Part shown: piece after piece, positions 1 through 12,537 of the stretch
Numbering within the stretch: the first letter of the stretch is position 1
Layout of the letters: each line of letters opens with the position of its first letter
NCBI RefSeq assembly: GCF_963676685.1
Contig: NC_092354.1
Coordinates: 26,754,193 to 26,818,192 of the forward strand
Source: Mytilus edulis
Taxonomy: Eukaryota > Mollusca > Bivalvia > Mytilida > Mytilidae
Direction of reading: 5' to 3'
Length of the DNA: 64,000 bases
The notes under the pieces: generated by a model
Database searches by the model: none
The model's input: the letters and a program-made list of their open reading frames with translations, nothing else
What the model was told of the DNA's origin: nothing
Translations under genes and position numbers: made by a program

Positions 1-2885
1 ATAACAACAGATGGACAATGATATAAGACATACAATGTACCTATCATACTTTGCTTGTGGTTTTCTGATAATTACAACAGGTAGAATATGATATAAGACA
101 TACAATGTCCCTTTTATATTCTACTTGTTGTTTTCTGCCAATTACAACAGGTAGAATACGATATAAGACAAACAATGTCCCTATCATATTCTACCTGCTG
201 TTTTCTGTCAATTACAAGAGGTAGAATATGATATAAGACATTCAATGTCCCTATCATACTTTTACTTGTTATGTTCTGCCAATTACAACAGGTAGAATAT
301 GATATCAGACATGCAGTGTCCCCATCATACTTTACTTGTTGTTTTCTGCCAATTACAACAGGTATAATATGAAATAAGACATACAATGTCCCTATCATAC
401 TTTTACTTGTTGTTTTCTGTCAATAACAACAGGTAGACAATGATATAAGACATACAATGTCCCTATCATACTTTACTTTTTGTTTTCTGCCAATTACAAC
501 AAGTAAAATATGATATAACACATATAGTGTACCTTTCATACTTTTTTTTTGCTTGTTTTTTTTCTGTTAATTACAACAGGTAGATTATGATATAAGACAT
601 ACAGTGTCCCTTTCATATTCTACTTGTTGTTTTCTGCAAATTACAACCGGTAGAATATGATATAAAACATACAATGTCCTTATCATTTTATACTTGTTGT
701 TTTCTGCCAATAACAACAGGTAGAATATGATATAAGACATACAATGTCCCTATCATATTCTACTTTGTGTTTGCTGCCGATTACAGCAGGTAGACCATGA
801 AATAAGACATACAATGTCCCTATCATATTCTACTTGTTGTTTTCTGCCAATTACAACAAGTTAAATATGATATAACACATATAGTGTACCTTTCATACTT
901 TGCTTGTTGTTTTCTGCTAATTACAACAGGCAGAGTATGATATAAGACATACAATGTTCCTATCATATTCTATTTGTTGTTTTCTGCCAATTACATTAGA
1001 TAGAATATGATATAAGACATACAATGTTCCTATCATATTCTACTTGTTGTTTTCTGCCAATTACAGCAGGTAGAATATGATATAAAACATACAATGTCCC
1101 TATCATTTTATACTTGTTGTTTTCTGCCAATTACAACAGGTAGAATATGATATAAGACATACAATGTCCCTATCATTTTATACTTGTTGTTTTCTGCCAA
1201 TAAAACAGGTAGAATATGATATAAGACAAACAATGTCCCTATCATACTTTTACTTGTTGTTTTCTGTCTTTAACAACAGGTAGACAATGATATTACGCAT
1301 ATAGTGTACCTATCATACTTTTCTTGTTGTTTTCTGCCAATTACAACAGGTAGAATATGATGTAAGATATACAATTTCCCTTTCATATTCTACTTGTTGT
1401 TTTTTGAAAATTACAACAGATAGAATATGATATAAAACATACAGTGTCCCTATCAAATTATACTTGTCGTTTTCTGCAAATTACAACAGGTAGAATATGA
1501 CATAAGACATTCAATGCCCCTATCATATTCTACTGGTTATTTTCTGCCGATTACAAAAGGTAGAAGATGATATAAGACAAACAATGTCCCCATTATACTT
1601 TTTCTTGTTGTTTTCTGTGTCAATTTCAACAAGGTATACCATGATATAAGACATACAGTGTCCCTATCATACTTAACTTGTTGTTTTCTGCCAATTACAA
1701 CAGGCGGAATATGATATAAGACATACAATGTCCCTTTCATATTCTACTTGTTGTTTTCTGCCAATTACAACAGGTAGAAAATGATATAAAACATAAATTG
1801 TCCCTATCATATTCTACCTGTTGTTTTATGCCATTTACAACAGGTAGAATATGATATAAGACATACAGTGTCCCTATCATATTCTACTTGTTGTTTTTTT
1901 GCCAATTACAACAGGTAGAATATGATATAAGACATACAATGTCCCTATCATATTCTACTTGTTGTTTTCTACCAAATACAACAGGTAGAATATGATATAA
2001 AACATACAGTGTCCCTATCGTATTCTACTTGTTGTTTTCTGCCAATTACAACAGGTAGAATATGATATAAGACATACAATGTCCCTATCATTTTATGCTT
2101 GTTGTTTTCTGCCAATTACAAGAGGTAGAATATGATATAAGACATTCCATGTCCCGATCATACTTTTATTTGTTATTTTCTGTCAATAACAACAGGTAGA
2201 CTATGATATAAGACATAAAGTGTCCATATCATACTTTACTTGTTGTTTTCTGCCAATTACAACAGGTAGAATATGATATCAGACATGCAGTGTCCCTATC
2301 ATACTTTACTTGTTGTTTTCTGCCACTTACAACAGGTAGAATATGATATAAGACATAAACTGTCCCTATCATACTTTTACTTGTTGTTTTCTGTCAATAA
2401 CAACAGGCAGAAAATAATATAAGACATGAAATGTCCCTATCATACTTTACTTGTTGTTTTCTGCCACTTACAACAGGTAGACTATGATATAAGACATAAA
2501 GTGTCCATATCATACTTAACTTGTTGTTTTCTGCCAATTACAACAGGTAGAATATAATATCAGACATGCAGTGTCCCTATCGTACTTTACTTGTTGTTTT
2601 CTGCCACTTACAACAGGTAGAATATGATATAAGACATAAAATGTCCCTATCATACTTTTACTTGTTGTTTTCTGTCAATAACAACAGGCAGAAAATAATA
2701 TAAGACATGAAATGTCCCTATCATACTTTACTTATGGTTTTCTGCCACTTACAACAGGTAGAATATGATATAATACATAAAATGTCCCTATCATACTTTA
2801 CTTGTTGTTTTCTGCCAATTACAAGTAAAATATGATATAACACATATAGTGTACCTTTCATACATTCCTTGTTTTGTTCTGTTAA
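1..2885. repeat. 70-bp palindromic satellite array, left part
   Basis: Tandem units of about 70 bp run from the window edge. A typical unit has the left arm ACAACAGGTAGAATATGATA, then a short centre containing GACAT..ATGTC, then the right arm TATCATATTCTACTTGTTGT, which is the reverse complement of the left arm with one difference. Each unit can therefore fold into a hairpin with a stem of about 20 bp and a second small stem in the loop. Copies differ by scattered substitutions and a few short indels. The short open frames in it all follow the repeat period and are not genes. The array resumes at 17359. Confidence 0.95.
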
Positions 2886-4631
2886 GAGCCAATCTGCCAG
2901 AAAACCATGCAAAACTGTCCGAATGCCAATTTTGCCAAATGAGTTCATACTTGGCACATTGGTGCACCTTATTGATGTAATTAACCACACAATATTTTTT
3001 TGGGAAATTTTGAACCGATTTTTTTGAGGCGCCATCTTTAAACAGCAGAAATTGCTCGAAAACGTCAAAAATAAGCCTTTTTTGGCATGTTTTGATGGTT
3101 TAAATAAAAAAACATGGCAATATTTATAAATTTTTGATAGTTGTTCCTAGTAATACATCACTTTAGGTGTAAGAATGCATAGAAATAACAATGCTGTCTA
3201 TAAAGTGTATGTATAATCTAACCGTTTCAATATGTCCTATTTAGCTTCAAGTCCAAAATGGCTGATTTTGGTCATCTTTAAGAGCCAAAATACTCCAAGA
3301 CCCGTTTATTATTGTAAAACAACATATCTACTTGCAAAGTATAACTATATATACTCAATCAAAAAAAATATTAAGCTCGGCAAATAATGTTGGTGTCTAG
3401 TATATGCTACAACAAAATGGGGTAGCCTGCATATTCAAATTTTCTCAATTTTGCCGTCTAATTTTTAAAATCTGAGATATTATAAGATCTGGATTTATAA
3501 ATAAGTATAACAACAAAAGGAAAAGAATAATTAATGTTTCATTTAATACATTAAGAAAAAAAATCATATACAAATACAAATTATTCATTACAAATCTAGA
3601 GGCTCCCAGGAGCCGAAATAGCTTGAATTGACAAATTGTGCACCTCAAAACGATAAAAAACACATAATTCAAAAGCAATAAATTTAAAATAATTTAGAAT
3701 AAGTTCAGGCTATAAAAATAAGTTTTTCTGACCACTTTTGCAATATTTTCTTATATCATATTGATATAGCTGTCAGATATTAGCAGAAAACTCTGAAAAT
3801 TTGTAAATTTACACACTTCAGGTACAATAGCTCATAGATGTTACGTGCCAATTTTTCAGAAAAATTTTGGGTAGTAAAAGATCTTGACATTTTGATAGTT
3901 TTTACAATATATATATATATACATATATGTATGATACTTCTTCTAAAGTTTTTAAAATAATAGTTTAAAAGAGAAAAATGTAAACAGTTGCAATATAGAG
4001 ATGATTTTGACACTAAGAGATGGACTTTTTTATGGCCCTTTGAACCTAGTATGCTAACAAGGTAATATTTGCCAGGTACCTATATATCTATGTTGCTGCA
4101 ATGTGGTCAATAAAAACATGAAAATCATAAATGCATCTACTGTAATGTAGTCAATACAAAAATGATAATCATAAATGTATCTTAAACTAGATGTGTCAAA
4201 GCAACACGAAAGGCTACGTCTCAAAAATTTGAAAATCTGCAATTTCAATAACACATGTGGATACAAACATGATGGTTGTCTCACATATATAAAAAGTCAG
4301 CTCTAAATCTGGAGGCATATAGAAAAATGTCCATATAAATGTGAATTTTGAACAATTTTCAAAGTTTAAAACCCTTAATTCTGGAAAAAAATACACAGCG
4401 GAACGAAACTTAAACTTGATATGTAACTCATCATGGTTAGCTCACATACCAAAAATCAGCCCAATATCTGAAAGCATTTTAATAGAAAAAAGGTCCCTAT
4501 ACTTTGATTTTCCAAAATTTTTCAAAGTCCAAAGCCCGAAATTACAGCAAATATTAGGGTAGCATGACGAAACTTAAACTTGATCTGTAACTCACATACC
4601 AAAAATGAGCCCAATATCTGAAAGCGTTTAG
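2886..4631. other. AT-rich non-coding interior with degenerate repeats
   Basis: No credible coding sequence was seen. From about 4180 to 4631 a degenerate unit of roughly 150-180 bp recurs, marked by 'gaaacttaaacttgat', 'taactca', 'acataccaaaaat' and 'caatatctgaaagc'. The same unit continues at 11892-12070 beyond the fold-back element. A TA-rich run is at 3906-3930. Confidence 0.6.
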
Positions 4632-5995
4632 AACAGATTATTTTATTAATTTAGAGTTTATTAAGAATTCTAGAAAGTAGATCGATATGCATTTTCAATT
4701 TTAACTGAGATTGTGTCATGCAAAACATAAATACCACTATCTGTTGTGTCCAATGCCATTGTAATTTGAGCAGATATTATTTTTTTTAATCATTTGTTGG
4801 CCAATGGTAATCATTATATGAGTACATCATAACACTACATTGACCATTCTGGAATAGCAATACTGGATAAAAGTACATTGACCATTCTGGAATGGCATTA
4901 CTGGATCAACCATTCTAGAATGGTAAAACTACATTGACCATTCTGGAATAGCAATACTGGATAAAAGTACATTTACCATTCTGGAATGGCAATACAGGAT
5001 CAACCATTCTGGAATGGTAAAACTACATTGACCATTCTGGAATAGCAATACTGGATAAAAGTACATTGACCATTCTGGAATGGCAATACAGGATCAACCA
5101 TTCTGGAATGGTAAAAGTACATTGACCATTCTGGAATGGGAAAACTGGATCAACCATTCTGGAATGGTAAAAGTACATTGACCATTCTGGAATGGCAATA
5201 CTGGGTCCAACCATTCTAGAATGGCAATACTGGATCGACCATTCTGGAATGGCAACATGGGATGGACCATTCTGGAATGGTGACAGTACATTGACTTTTT
5301 TGGAATGGCAATATCACATTGACCAATTTGGAATGGTCTTAGGTCTGTTACTATATGGATCTTTTTTTGTTTGGCAGCAGTAATAACTTAAGCAGAGCAT
5401 CACTGTCTTTCATGCATCGTGGGAGTTTCATTTCTATCAGGTAACAAAGACCATGAAAATATGAGTAATAAACTGTTCAATTTTGTTTTCTGTTGGAGAA
5501 TTGTCTCATTGGTTATCATATCACATCTTCTTATTTCTATATTCAAACACTATACTTTTGAAAAAAAATTGAAACACCAGTGGAATATAATTTATGACTG
5601 AAACTTTGTAAAACTTGCATGTAAACAGACTTAAACCATGAAATTTGCATTTTGGTCAACAGCATCATTTACAGAACCTGACTAATAACAAGAAATGACA
5701 TACCAAAAAGTACTTGAAGCTACTAAAACCTACTGGTACCTAAAAAAATATCCATTTCAAGTGATAAATAGAGAACAATATATATTTACACTTTGGGTAT
5801 TCAGCTGAATTTTGTCTCCAAATGACCTCAGATTTGTCTCCAAATAACCTTTTGAATTGTGATGCAATTTTTTATGGGAACTTGTGTGTTTTTCATTAAT
5901 GGTGGATTAATTTGCATACAAATGTAATTATGTCTATACAAAATATTCATATGTTTTTTATTCCCTTTCTTATTAACTATTCAGGCACAAACCAT
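4632..5995 (+). repeat. Left arm of the fold-back inverted repeat, with minisatellite
   Basis: This arm is the inverted copy of 10425-11891, colinear to the shared end 'aggcacaaaccat' with few differences. A minisatellite at about 4843-5335 is built on the near-palindrome CCATTCTGGAATGG, separated by 'aaaagtacattga', 'caatactggatca' or similar spacers. It has fewer copies than the right arm, which accounts for most of the length difference. Confidence 0.9.
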
Positions 5996-6512
5996 CCATT
6001 TTTCTTTTGGGATTTATTTTCTAAGAACAAACATTTTCTCTTTTTAATTAGAAGCTTTTTGTGATAAAATAAAGTATACAAGACTTTTTTTTTTAAATTT
6101 CCCCCCAAAATCTATGTCAATTAACCAACTATGTTTATTGTTTTCCTTATTAATTAATGTTTGAGAAAATCTAAGTTAAACCATTTAAAGATTATCAAAA
6201 GAATGACAAACCCACAAAACATTGAATGATCATAACCTTAGTTAAAATTCAATATAAAATAAGATAAACACAAATATCTATGAACACCAGAAGTTTATTT
6301 CCTTCTATAAAACACAAAATTTTCCTGTGCAGTCATTATTTTTCATATTTTTATCTCTAAAGTACATATAAAACATGCTAGTTTGATACAGAATAGTTTT
6401 ACTTTGTATTACAAAATATATATGAGATGAATAATTTACATATGTTGTAATTTTCTTTCTACCATTTTACATTTTTTATGTACACATTTGATTTATAAAA
6501 TATTAAAAATTA

Positions 6513-6780
6513 TTAAGGTGGTACGTAACACTACAGGGAGACAACTCTTGAAAAATCAACTGAACATTTTAATCTTGTACTAATAGTAAAGAGAAATTAA
6601 GCTTCTCAATGATGTCATACTGCTATATTATCCAGTGACATCATGCCCGTAAATTATGTGGTTCAAAATCTATAACTTTTTATACTTTTCTGAGCAGGTC
6701 AAAGTAAATGTTTTGTCAAAATTTAATGAAAATTAAAGGAGCCAAATGCATTTGAGTGAAAGTGTTGTGTACCACCTTAA
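6513..6780. mobile_element. 268-bp MITE with TTAA ends
   Basis: The left end TTAAGGTGGTACGTAACACT is the inverted partner of the right end AGTGTTGTGTACCACCTTAA. Size, AT-rich interior and absence of coding fit a MITE. I recall TTAAGGTGGTAC-type ends as common in bivalve DNA. It lies directly downstream of the stop codon of the minus-strand gene ending at 6804. Confidence 0.8.
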
Positions 6781-6803
6781 ATTGTACAAAATATCAATTA
6801 TTT

Positions 6804-8157
6804 TCAATTGCTGAATAAGTCTTGTGATGTACAGTTTTCTGGCGGCTGTGTTTCAGCATTACTTTCATTCAACAAATCAGTGAGTGAATCTGTAAGAGAT
6901 TCATCTTGAATAAAAGCGCTGTCACTTATATCAATACTTGTATCAGAAAAACCCGAGTCGTTACTGATGGTCATGGTGTCATCTTTTTCAGTACATATGG
7001 ATTCATCAACAGCCTTAAGTATTTCATTTTGTTTTTTTACTAATTTCAAGAAAGCCTTTTTTTTTATATGTATTCATGATTGTTTCAATGTGACAAATTT
7101 GCGTTATATCTTTTCGATTTAAAGTCACTGTGAATTTAATTTCAGGATTAAAATCCTTCAGCACACAATCATCCAAATCAGCAGTTTCAGATGCTTCCTG
7201 GCAATATTCTACAAATACTGCAGGAATCACATTCTTTGTTATTTCCAATCCTGCAAATATACAATTAAAAAGAATTACAAACAGTTAGGAGATTGCATCA
7301 AATTTAAACTTGCATGAGCAACACAATGGTTGACACCTGTAGTTGGTACTTATCATTGTTTTTGTACTTAATATTATCTTATTCTCACTAGTTGTTGAAC
7401 CTATTTTTCTTATGGTAAACATTCATTTTTGCATTATAAAAAATCAATGAAATGTATGACCAGTCGCTTTCACATTAAAACTGCATTGTGACGTCACATG
7501 TCCTTTTCAAACATTTTTAAACGTTTGGAAGAAATTACATCATTGTGACCTTAAACTGTCACCAATGACCTAACAAATAGCCAATGAAAATGCTGCAATA
7601 TTGTTTCAGGAGGTTTCATTGGCTAAACAAATAAAGGCATTTTTGTATAACACACAGGACAGTGTAATATGAGAACTATCTATTCATGTCAGAAATAGAA
7701 AACATACCCAAACCACACGAAAAACATTATTAGCCCCAACTATGAACTTGTTTGTCATATTAAATTCTTTATAATGCAGCTTTTAGATTTGAGGGTGTCA
7801 GATAAGTTTATGATTGTGTTAATTCAGTTTATTCTTTAAATTTACAGGTATTATAAAAACTGAACCCTTGTTTAAATATTTATAAATTACGTTTTTGCTT
7901 TTATCTTCAGATAATTGTAATACAACTTAATTTCTAATACCTATAAATCTGTCAATTCCATCCCAATGGTCTGGATATATCTCTTTACACGAATCTGGAG
8001 TTTTACATTTTGTTATTTTCATCATACACTCCTCTAATTTTTTTCTTTTCTTTGCAAGTTTAACTTTTCTAAGTGACACTTCAATTGACTTGTCAAGGGC
8101 ATCTTGAAGAAAAGATGTCCTGTCTTCATCTTTGATGCCTTGAAGTTCTTTGAATAG
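6804..8157 (-). CDS. Unrecognised acidic/lysine-rich protein, 3' exons, with a frameshift
   Basis: Two exons fit. Exon 8157-7941 follows an acceptor ending TATTTTAG and closes at TTTATAG|GTATTAG. Exon 7250-6804 follows ATTTGCAG. The split codon G|GA joins them in frame. The first exon gives LFKELQGIKDEDRTSFLQDA and a lysine-rich stretch, then DHWDGIDRFIG. The second continues LEITKNVIPAVFVEYCQEAS. At about 7063 a run of nine A (minus strand) shifts the frame; with one base fewer, reading continues through an acidic, serine-rich tail ending SQDLFSN. The 5' part was not found. It lies inside the fold-back element, so it may be captured cargo or an element gene. No known domain is recognised. 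The frameshift may be decay or a homopolymer sequencing error. Confidence 0.55.
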
Positions 8158-8159
8158 CT

Positions 8160-9260
8160 AAAATATATAAGCAGAGGATAATTAATAAAAAACTGCATTT
8201 TTGTCAACCAAATTTTTCTTCCTACATGTATGCATTGAGAAAAGAGTTTTAAAAAGGATAATATACAAAATTTAATGAAAAACAAAATCAATTCACAAAC
8301 AATTTTTACATGTACATAGCAACATGATAAATTAGGAAGAGCAAGCCCTGTTGTCCTCTTCCTTTTCTGTGCAAGTCGTATATTTGTGTAAGGTACGCAG
8401 TATGTAAAAAATAAACAAAAACAAAATGCTGCTAATACACTTGTGTGTGCTGATATAAGTCACAGTTGAACAAACATGGATTTGATGTTTTAATTTATTA
8501 CTATTTCTTATTCACTGGTTGACAAGCTTGATTATTTTTAATTTATTTTCATGATAACACTAGATGTGTATAGAGTTAAGCCTACTGAAATTTTATTTGA
8601 TTGTATAAATTTAAGACCACTGAATTTTCAAATTATTAACAATCAAATCCTTAATTGTGCACGGCCACTTTCAATATCATGGCAAATGACCATGCAGTGA
8701 CATACAGTTATTTGATTAACAAAATTTGATTGTCAAACTATTTTCTGTATTTTAATGCTATTAATTTTGCCAACAAAAATGCACAGTAATAAATAGTTTG
8801 AATCAACATATTAAAATATACACATTTTGTCAAAACCTTTAAATAAAGGCAGTTGTTTTTCTTGATGTTTAATGTTTTAAAATTTAATACAACAGATTCT
8901 ATCCTTTGAAGCTGCTTATATAGTCAGACTTTTGTTGGGAAAAAATGTTGAAGGCCATACTGTGACCTATAGTTGTTTATTTCTGTGTCATTTGGTCTCT
9001 TGTTAAAAATTGTCTCATTTTATTTCAAAATTATCTGTTAGATTTCTTGTATTCACAATAATGTATTTTTAAAGGATAATTTGTTTAAAATTGGTCAGTT
9101 TCGCACAACCTGTAGTTAACTTTTATGAACCCTGGGTTACATTTTTCTTATATTAATGAAAAAGCATGGTAAAGTATACATTCTCGCAAAATATAAGCAA
9201 ATTTTATTATACTTCTTATGTAGACCACCAACTCATTCATGTAATTATAGATTATGGTTC
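8160..9260. other. Non-coding interior of the fold-back element
   Basis: AT-rich sequence without a supported exon. About 8945-9020 is a diverged copy of the interspersed repeat with 'gacctatagttgtt ... ttggtctcttgt ... ttgtctca'. Upstream exons of the gene at 6804-8157 could lie here but none was identified. Confidence 0.5.
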
Positions 9261-9265
9261 TTAAT

Positions 9266-10170
9266 TAGGGCCCCACCTTTGGGCGGGTTGCCCTATAGTG
9301 ATCAGTCTGTCCGTCCGTAACACTTTAACTCTTTGTCCGCTTCATATCTAGAGAACCATTATGATTTCATACTTTAAACTTTACATGTTTATCAACCACC
9401 ACCAGAGGGCGTGTCATGATGTATGTACAACTTTCTAGGTCAAAGGTAAAGGTAAAAAAACTTTGGTTTCAGTTGACAACCCCGTGTCCTGTGGTGAAGA
9501 TCGTGTCCGCTCCATATCTAGATAACCATTATGATTTTATACTTAATACTTTTATAACCAACCCCAGAGGGTGTGTCATGATGTATGTACAACTTCCTAG
9601 GTCAAAGGTCAAGGTCAAAAACTTTGGTTTCAGTTGACAACCCCATATCCTGTGGTGAAGATCATGTCCGCTCCATATCTAGATAACCGTTATGATTTCA
9701 AAGTTTATACTTGACATCCATTTTAACCACCACCAGAGGGCGTGTCATGATGTATGTTCAACTTCCTAGGTCAAAGGTCAAGGTAAAAAAAACTTTGGTT
9801 TCAGTTGACAACCCCGTGTCCTGTGGTGAAGATCGTGTCCGCTCTATATCTTGAGAACCGTTATGATTTCAAATATTATACTTGACATCCAATTTAACCA
9901 ACACCAGAGGGTGTGTCCTGATGTATGTACAACTTCCTAGGTCAAAGGTCTGTCTGTCTGTTGGTCTGTCCATCGCTAACAAATTTGATCCACACTATAT
10001 TTTGAGAGGACAGCTGTTATTATTTCATACTTTATACCTGACAAACAATCACAAATGAGACTATGTAATAACTTCAAATAATGCTTCATATCAGATTATC
10101 CATACAACTTGTTTACCCCACGTTATTGACAGTGGGGCCCACAGAGATGGCTCCCGTCTTAATGGCATCT
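9266..10170. repeat. Tandem repeat block with GGGCCCCAC / GTGGGGCCC ends
   Basis: Four to five tandem copies of a 161-171-bp unit occur, marked by 'gtccgctccatatctag' at about 9332, 9503, 9664 and 9835, with 'accagagggcgtgtcatgat' and 'caacttcctaggtcaaagg' in each. The block lies between inverted motifs, gggccccac near 9266 and gtggggccc near 10129. This looks like a dispersed composite repeat. One short open frame follows the repeat and is not a gene. Confidence 0.8.
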
Positions 10171-10424
10171 AGTTCCAAATGTTTATGCAGTTTTTTTTTA
10201 TATCTGGTTTAAATAACTTACCAGTTAATAAATATGTAATGATGTTGTATCATTATTACCATGCATGTTATGAATATTTATGATATTTTTTTTTTTTTAC
10301 TACACAAGAAAATTGTGTGTTAAAAATATGCAAATAAAGTTCTTGTGCTATAAAGTCATTGATATCTGTGTTTATTTTGATATTTCATAAAACTCTGATT
10401 AAGGCAGTGAAGATCAATACAAAA

Positions 10425-11891
10425 ATGGTTTGTGCCTAAATAGTTAATAAGAAGGGGAATAAGGTGAATAAAAAACATATGAATATCTTGTATAGACATA
10501 TTTACACTTGTATGCAAATTAATCCGCCATTAATGAAAAGTAAAATCACAAACATTAATGAAAAACACAAATTCCCATAAAAAATTGCACCACAATTCAA
10601 AAGGTTATTTGGAGACAAATCTGAGGTCATTTGGAAACAAAATTCAGCTGAATACCCAAAGTGTAAATATATATTGTTCTCTATTTATCACTTGAAATGG
10701 ATATTTTTTTTGGTACCAGTAGGTTTTAGTAGCTTCAAGTACTTTTTGGTATGTCATTTCTTGTTATTAGTCAGGTTCTGTAAATGATGCTGTTGACCAA
10801 AATGCAAATTTCATGTTTTAAGTCTGTTTACATGCAAGTTTTACAAAGTTTCAGTCATAAATTATATTCCACTGGTATTTCATTTTTTTTTCTAATGGTA
10901 TAGTGTTTGAATATAGAAATAAGAAGATGTGATATGATAACCAATGAGACAACTCTCCAACAGAAAACAAAATTGAACAGTTTATTACTCATATTTTCAT
11001 GGTCTATGTTACCTGATAGAAATGAAACTCCCACGATGCAAGAAAGACAGTGATGCTCTGCTTAAGTACTGCTGCCAAACAAAAAAAGATCCATATAGTA
11101 ACAGACCTAGGACCATTCCAAATTGGTCAATGTGATATTGCCATTCCAAAAAAGTCAATGTACTGTCACCATTCCAGAATGGTCCATCCCATGTTGCCAT
11201 TCCAGAATGGTCGATCCAGTATTGCCATTCTAGAATGGTTGGACCCAGTATTGCCATTCCAGAATGGTCAATGTACTTTTACCATTCCAGAATGGTTGAT
11301 CCAGTTTTTCCATTCAAAAATGGTCAATGTACTTTTACCATTCCAGAATGGTTGATCCAGTTTTCCCATTCCAGAATGGTCAATGTACTTTTACCATTCC
11401 AGAATGGTTGATCCAGTTTTCCCATTCCAGAATGGTCAATGTACTTTTTCCATTCCAGAATGGTTGATCCTGTATTGCCATTCCAGAATGGTCAATGTAC
11501 TTTTACCATTCCAGAAGGGTTGATCCAGTTTTCCCATTCCAGAATGGTCAATGTACTTTTACCATTCCAGAATGGTTGATCCTGTATTGCCATTCCAGAA
11601 TGGTCAATGTACTTTTATCCAGTATTGCTATTCCAGAATGGTCAATGTACTTTTATCCAGTATTGCTATTCCAGAATGGTCAATGTAGTTTTATGATGTA
11701 CTCATATAATGATTACCATTGGCCAACAAATGATTAAAAAAATTAATATCTGCTCAAATTACCATGGCATTGGACACAGCAGATAGTGGTATTTATGTTT
11801 TGCATGACACAATCTCAGTTAAAATTGAAAATGCATATCGATCTACTTTCTAGAATTCTTAATAAACTCTAAATTAATAAAATAATCTGTT
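10425..11891 (-). repeat. Right arm of the fold-back inverted repeat, with minisatellite
   Basis: Inverted copy of 4632-5995. The minisatellite at about 11110-11690 carries CCATTCCAGAATGG in the complementary sense, with spacers such as 'tcaatgtacttt' and 'ttgatccagtttt'. It has more copies than the left arm. The open frames here follow the repeat and are not genes. Confidence 0.9.
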
Positions 11892-12069
11892 TTAGGAAAA
11901 AAGTGCATATAACTGTGATTTTCAACAATTTATCAAAGTCCATAGCGGGTAATTTCAAAAGAAATTAGGGGAGTGGAACAAAACTTATACTTGATCTGTA
12001 ACTCATCATAGTCAACTTACATACCAAAAATCAGGCCAATATCTATGGCGTTTAGAAAAAAACACCGTA

Positions 12070-12537
12070 TAATAGTTTGTTTCGGAATGACTGAATTATG
12101 GAATTATGGAAAATCTGAATTTTAGTACAAGGGTAAAACTTAAGGCACCGACTACTTTGTTACTGGCCATAAAAATCCCATAACTAAACGAAAAACAAAT
12201 TACTTCAGTTTATATTTACTAGTGCCAAATTTTCAAAGAATTTTGAATGAAATTGAATAGCTGTTTAGATTACTGTCATGACTGTACCTCTACATGACAT
12301 CCTGAGAAATAACAAAATTAAAGCAAGTCATATGAATCTTCAAATTTCAATAAAGTTAAATGTTTTTTTGATACTTGAACAGCAAGGTTTTACTATAAAA
12401 ACAAGTGTACATTAACTTTCTTGTAAAAGAAAATCCATAACATAAAAATCTTCATTAATGATGAACTGTTTTTTTTTTTGGAACATCATCCCATGGAAGA
12501 TGTAAGTAGTGTTTTAAAGATGCAAAGTTTCTGTTAC
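12070..12537. other. Non-coding AT-rich sequence
   Basis: No coding exon or clear repeat was seen apart from a poly-T run at 12470-12479. Confidence 0.4.

Larger units (their letters stand above)
4632..11891. mobile_element. 7.26-kb fold-back element with long inverted arms and TTAG duplication
   Basis: The ends are exact inverted copies, beginning AACAGATTATTTTATTAATT on the left and closing with its complement on the right. TTAG flanks both sides (4628-4631 and 11892-11895). Without the element the flanks rejoin as one copy of the surrounding degenerate repeat, which supports a single insertion. The arms are about 1.36 kb (4632-5995) and 1.47 kb (10425-11891), and each holds a minisatellite. 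The interior holds a minus-strand gene, a TTAA-bounded MITE and another repeat block. Long inverted arms with internal tandem repeats are characteristic of fold-back transposons such as FB and Galileo of flies. Which transposase family applies here is unknown. Confidence 0.85.

Noticed and set aside
1-2885. CRISPR-like regular repeats
   Set aside because: There are no unique spacers; units are directly tandem and palindromic over their full length, and the window is eukaryotic.
114-3068. Several minus-strand ORFs reading 'GTLYVLYHILPVVIGRKQQV'-like peptides (also 18.1-23.4 kb)
   Set aside because: They follow the 70-bp satellite unit exactly and shift with its indels; no splice, start or family evidence.
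5023-5383. ORFs with 'FQNG' and 'IPEW' repeats in the minisatellite, and their inverted copies at 11009-11737
   Set aside because: They are translations of the CCATTCTGGAATGG repeat inside the fold-back arms.
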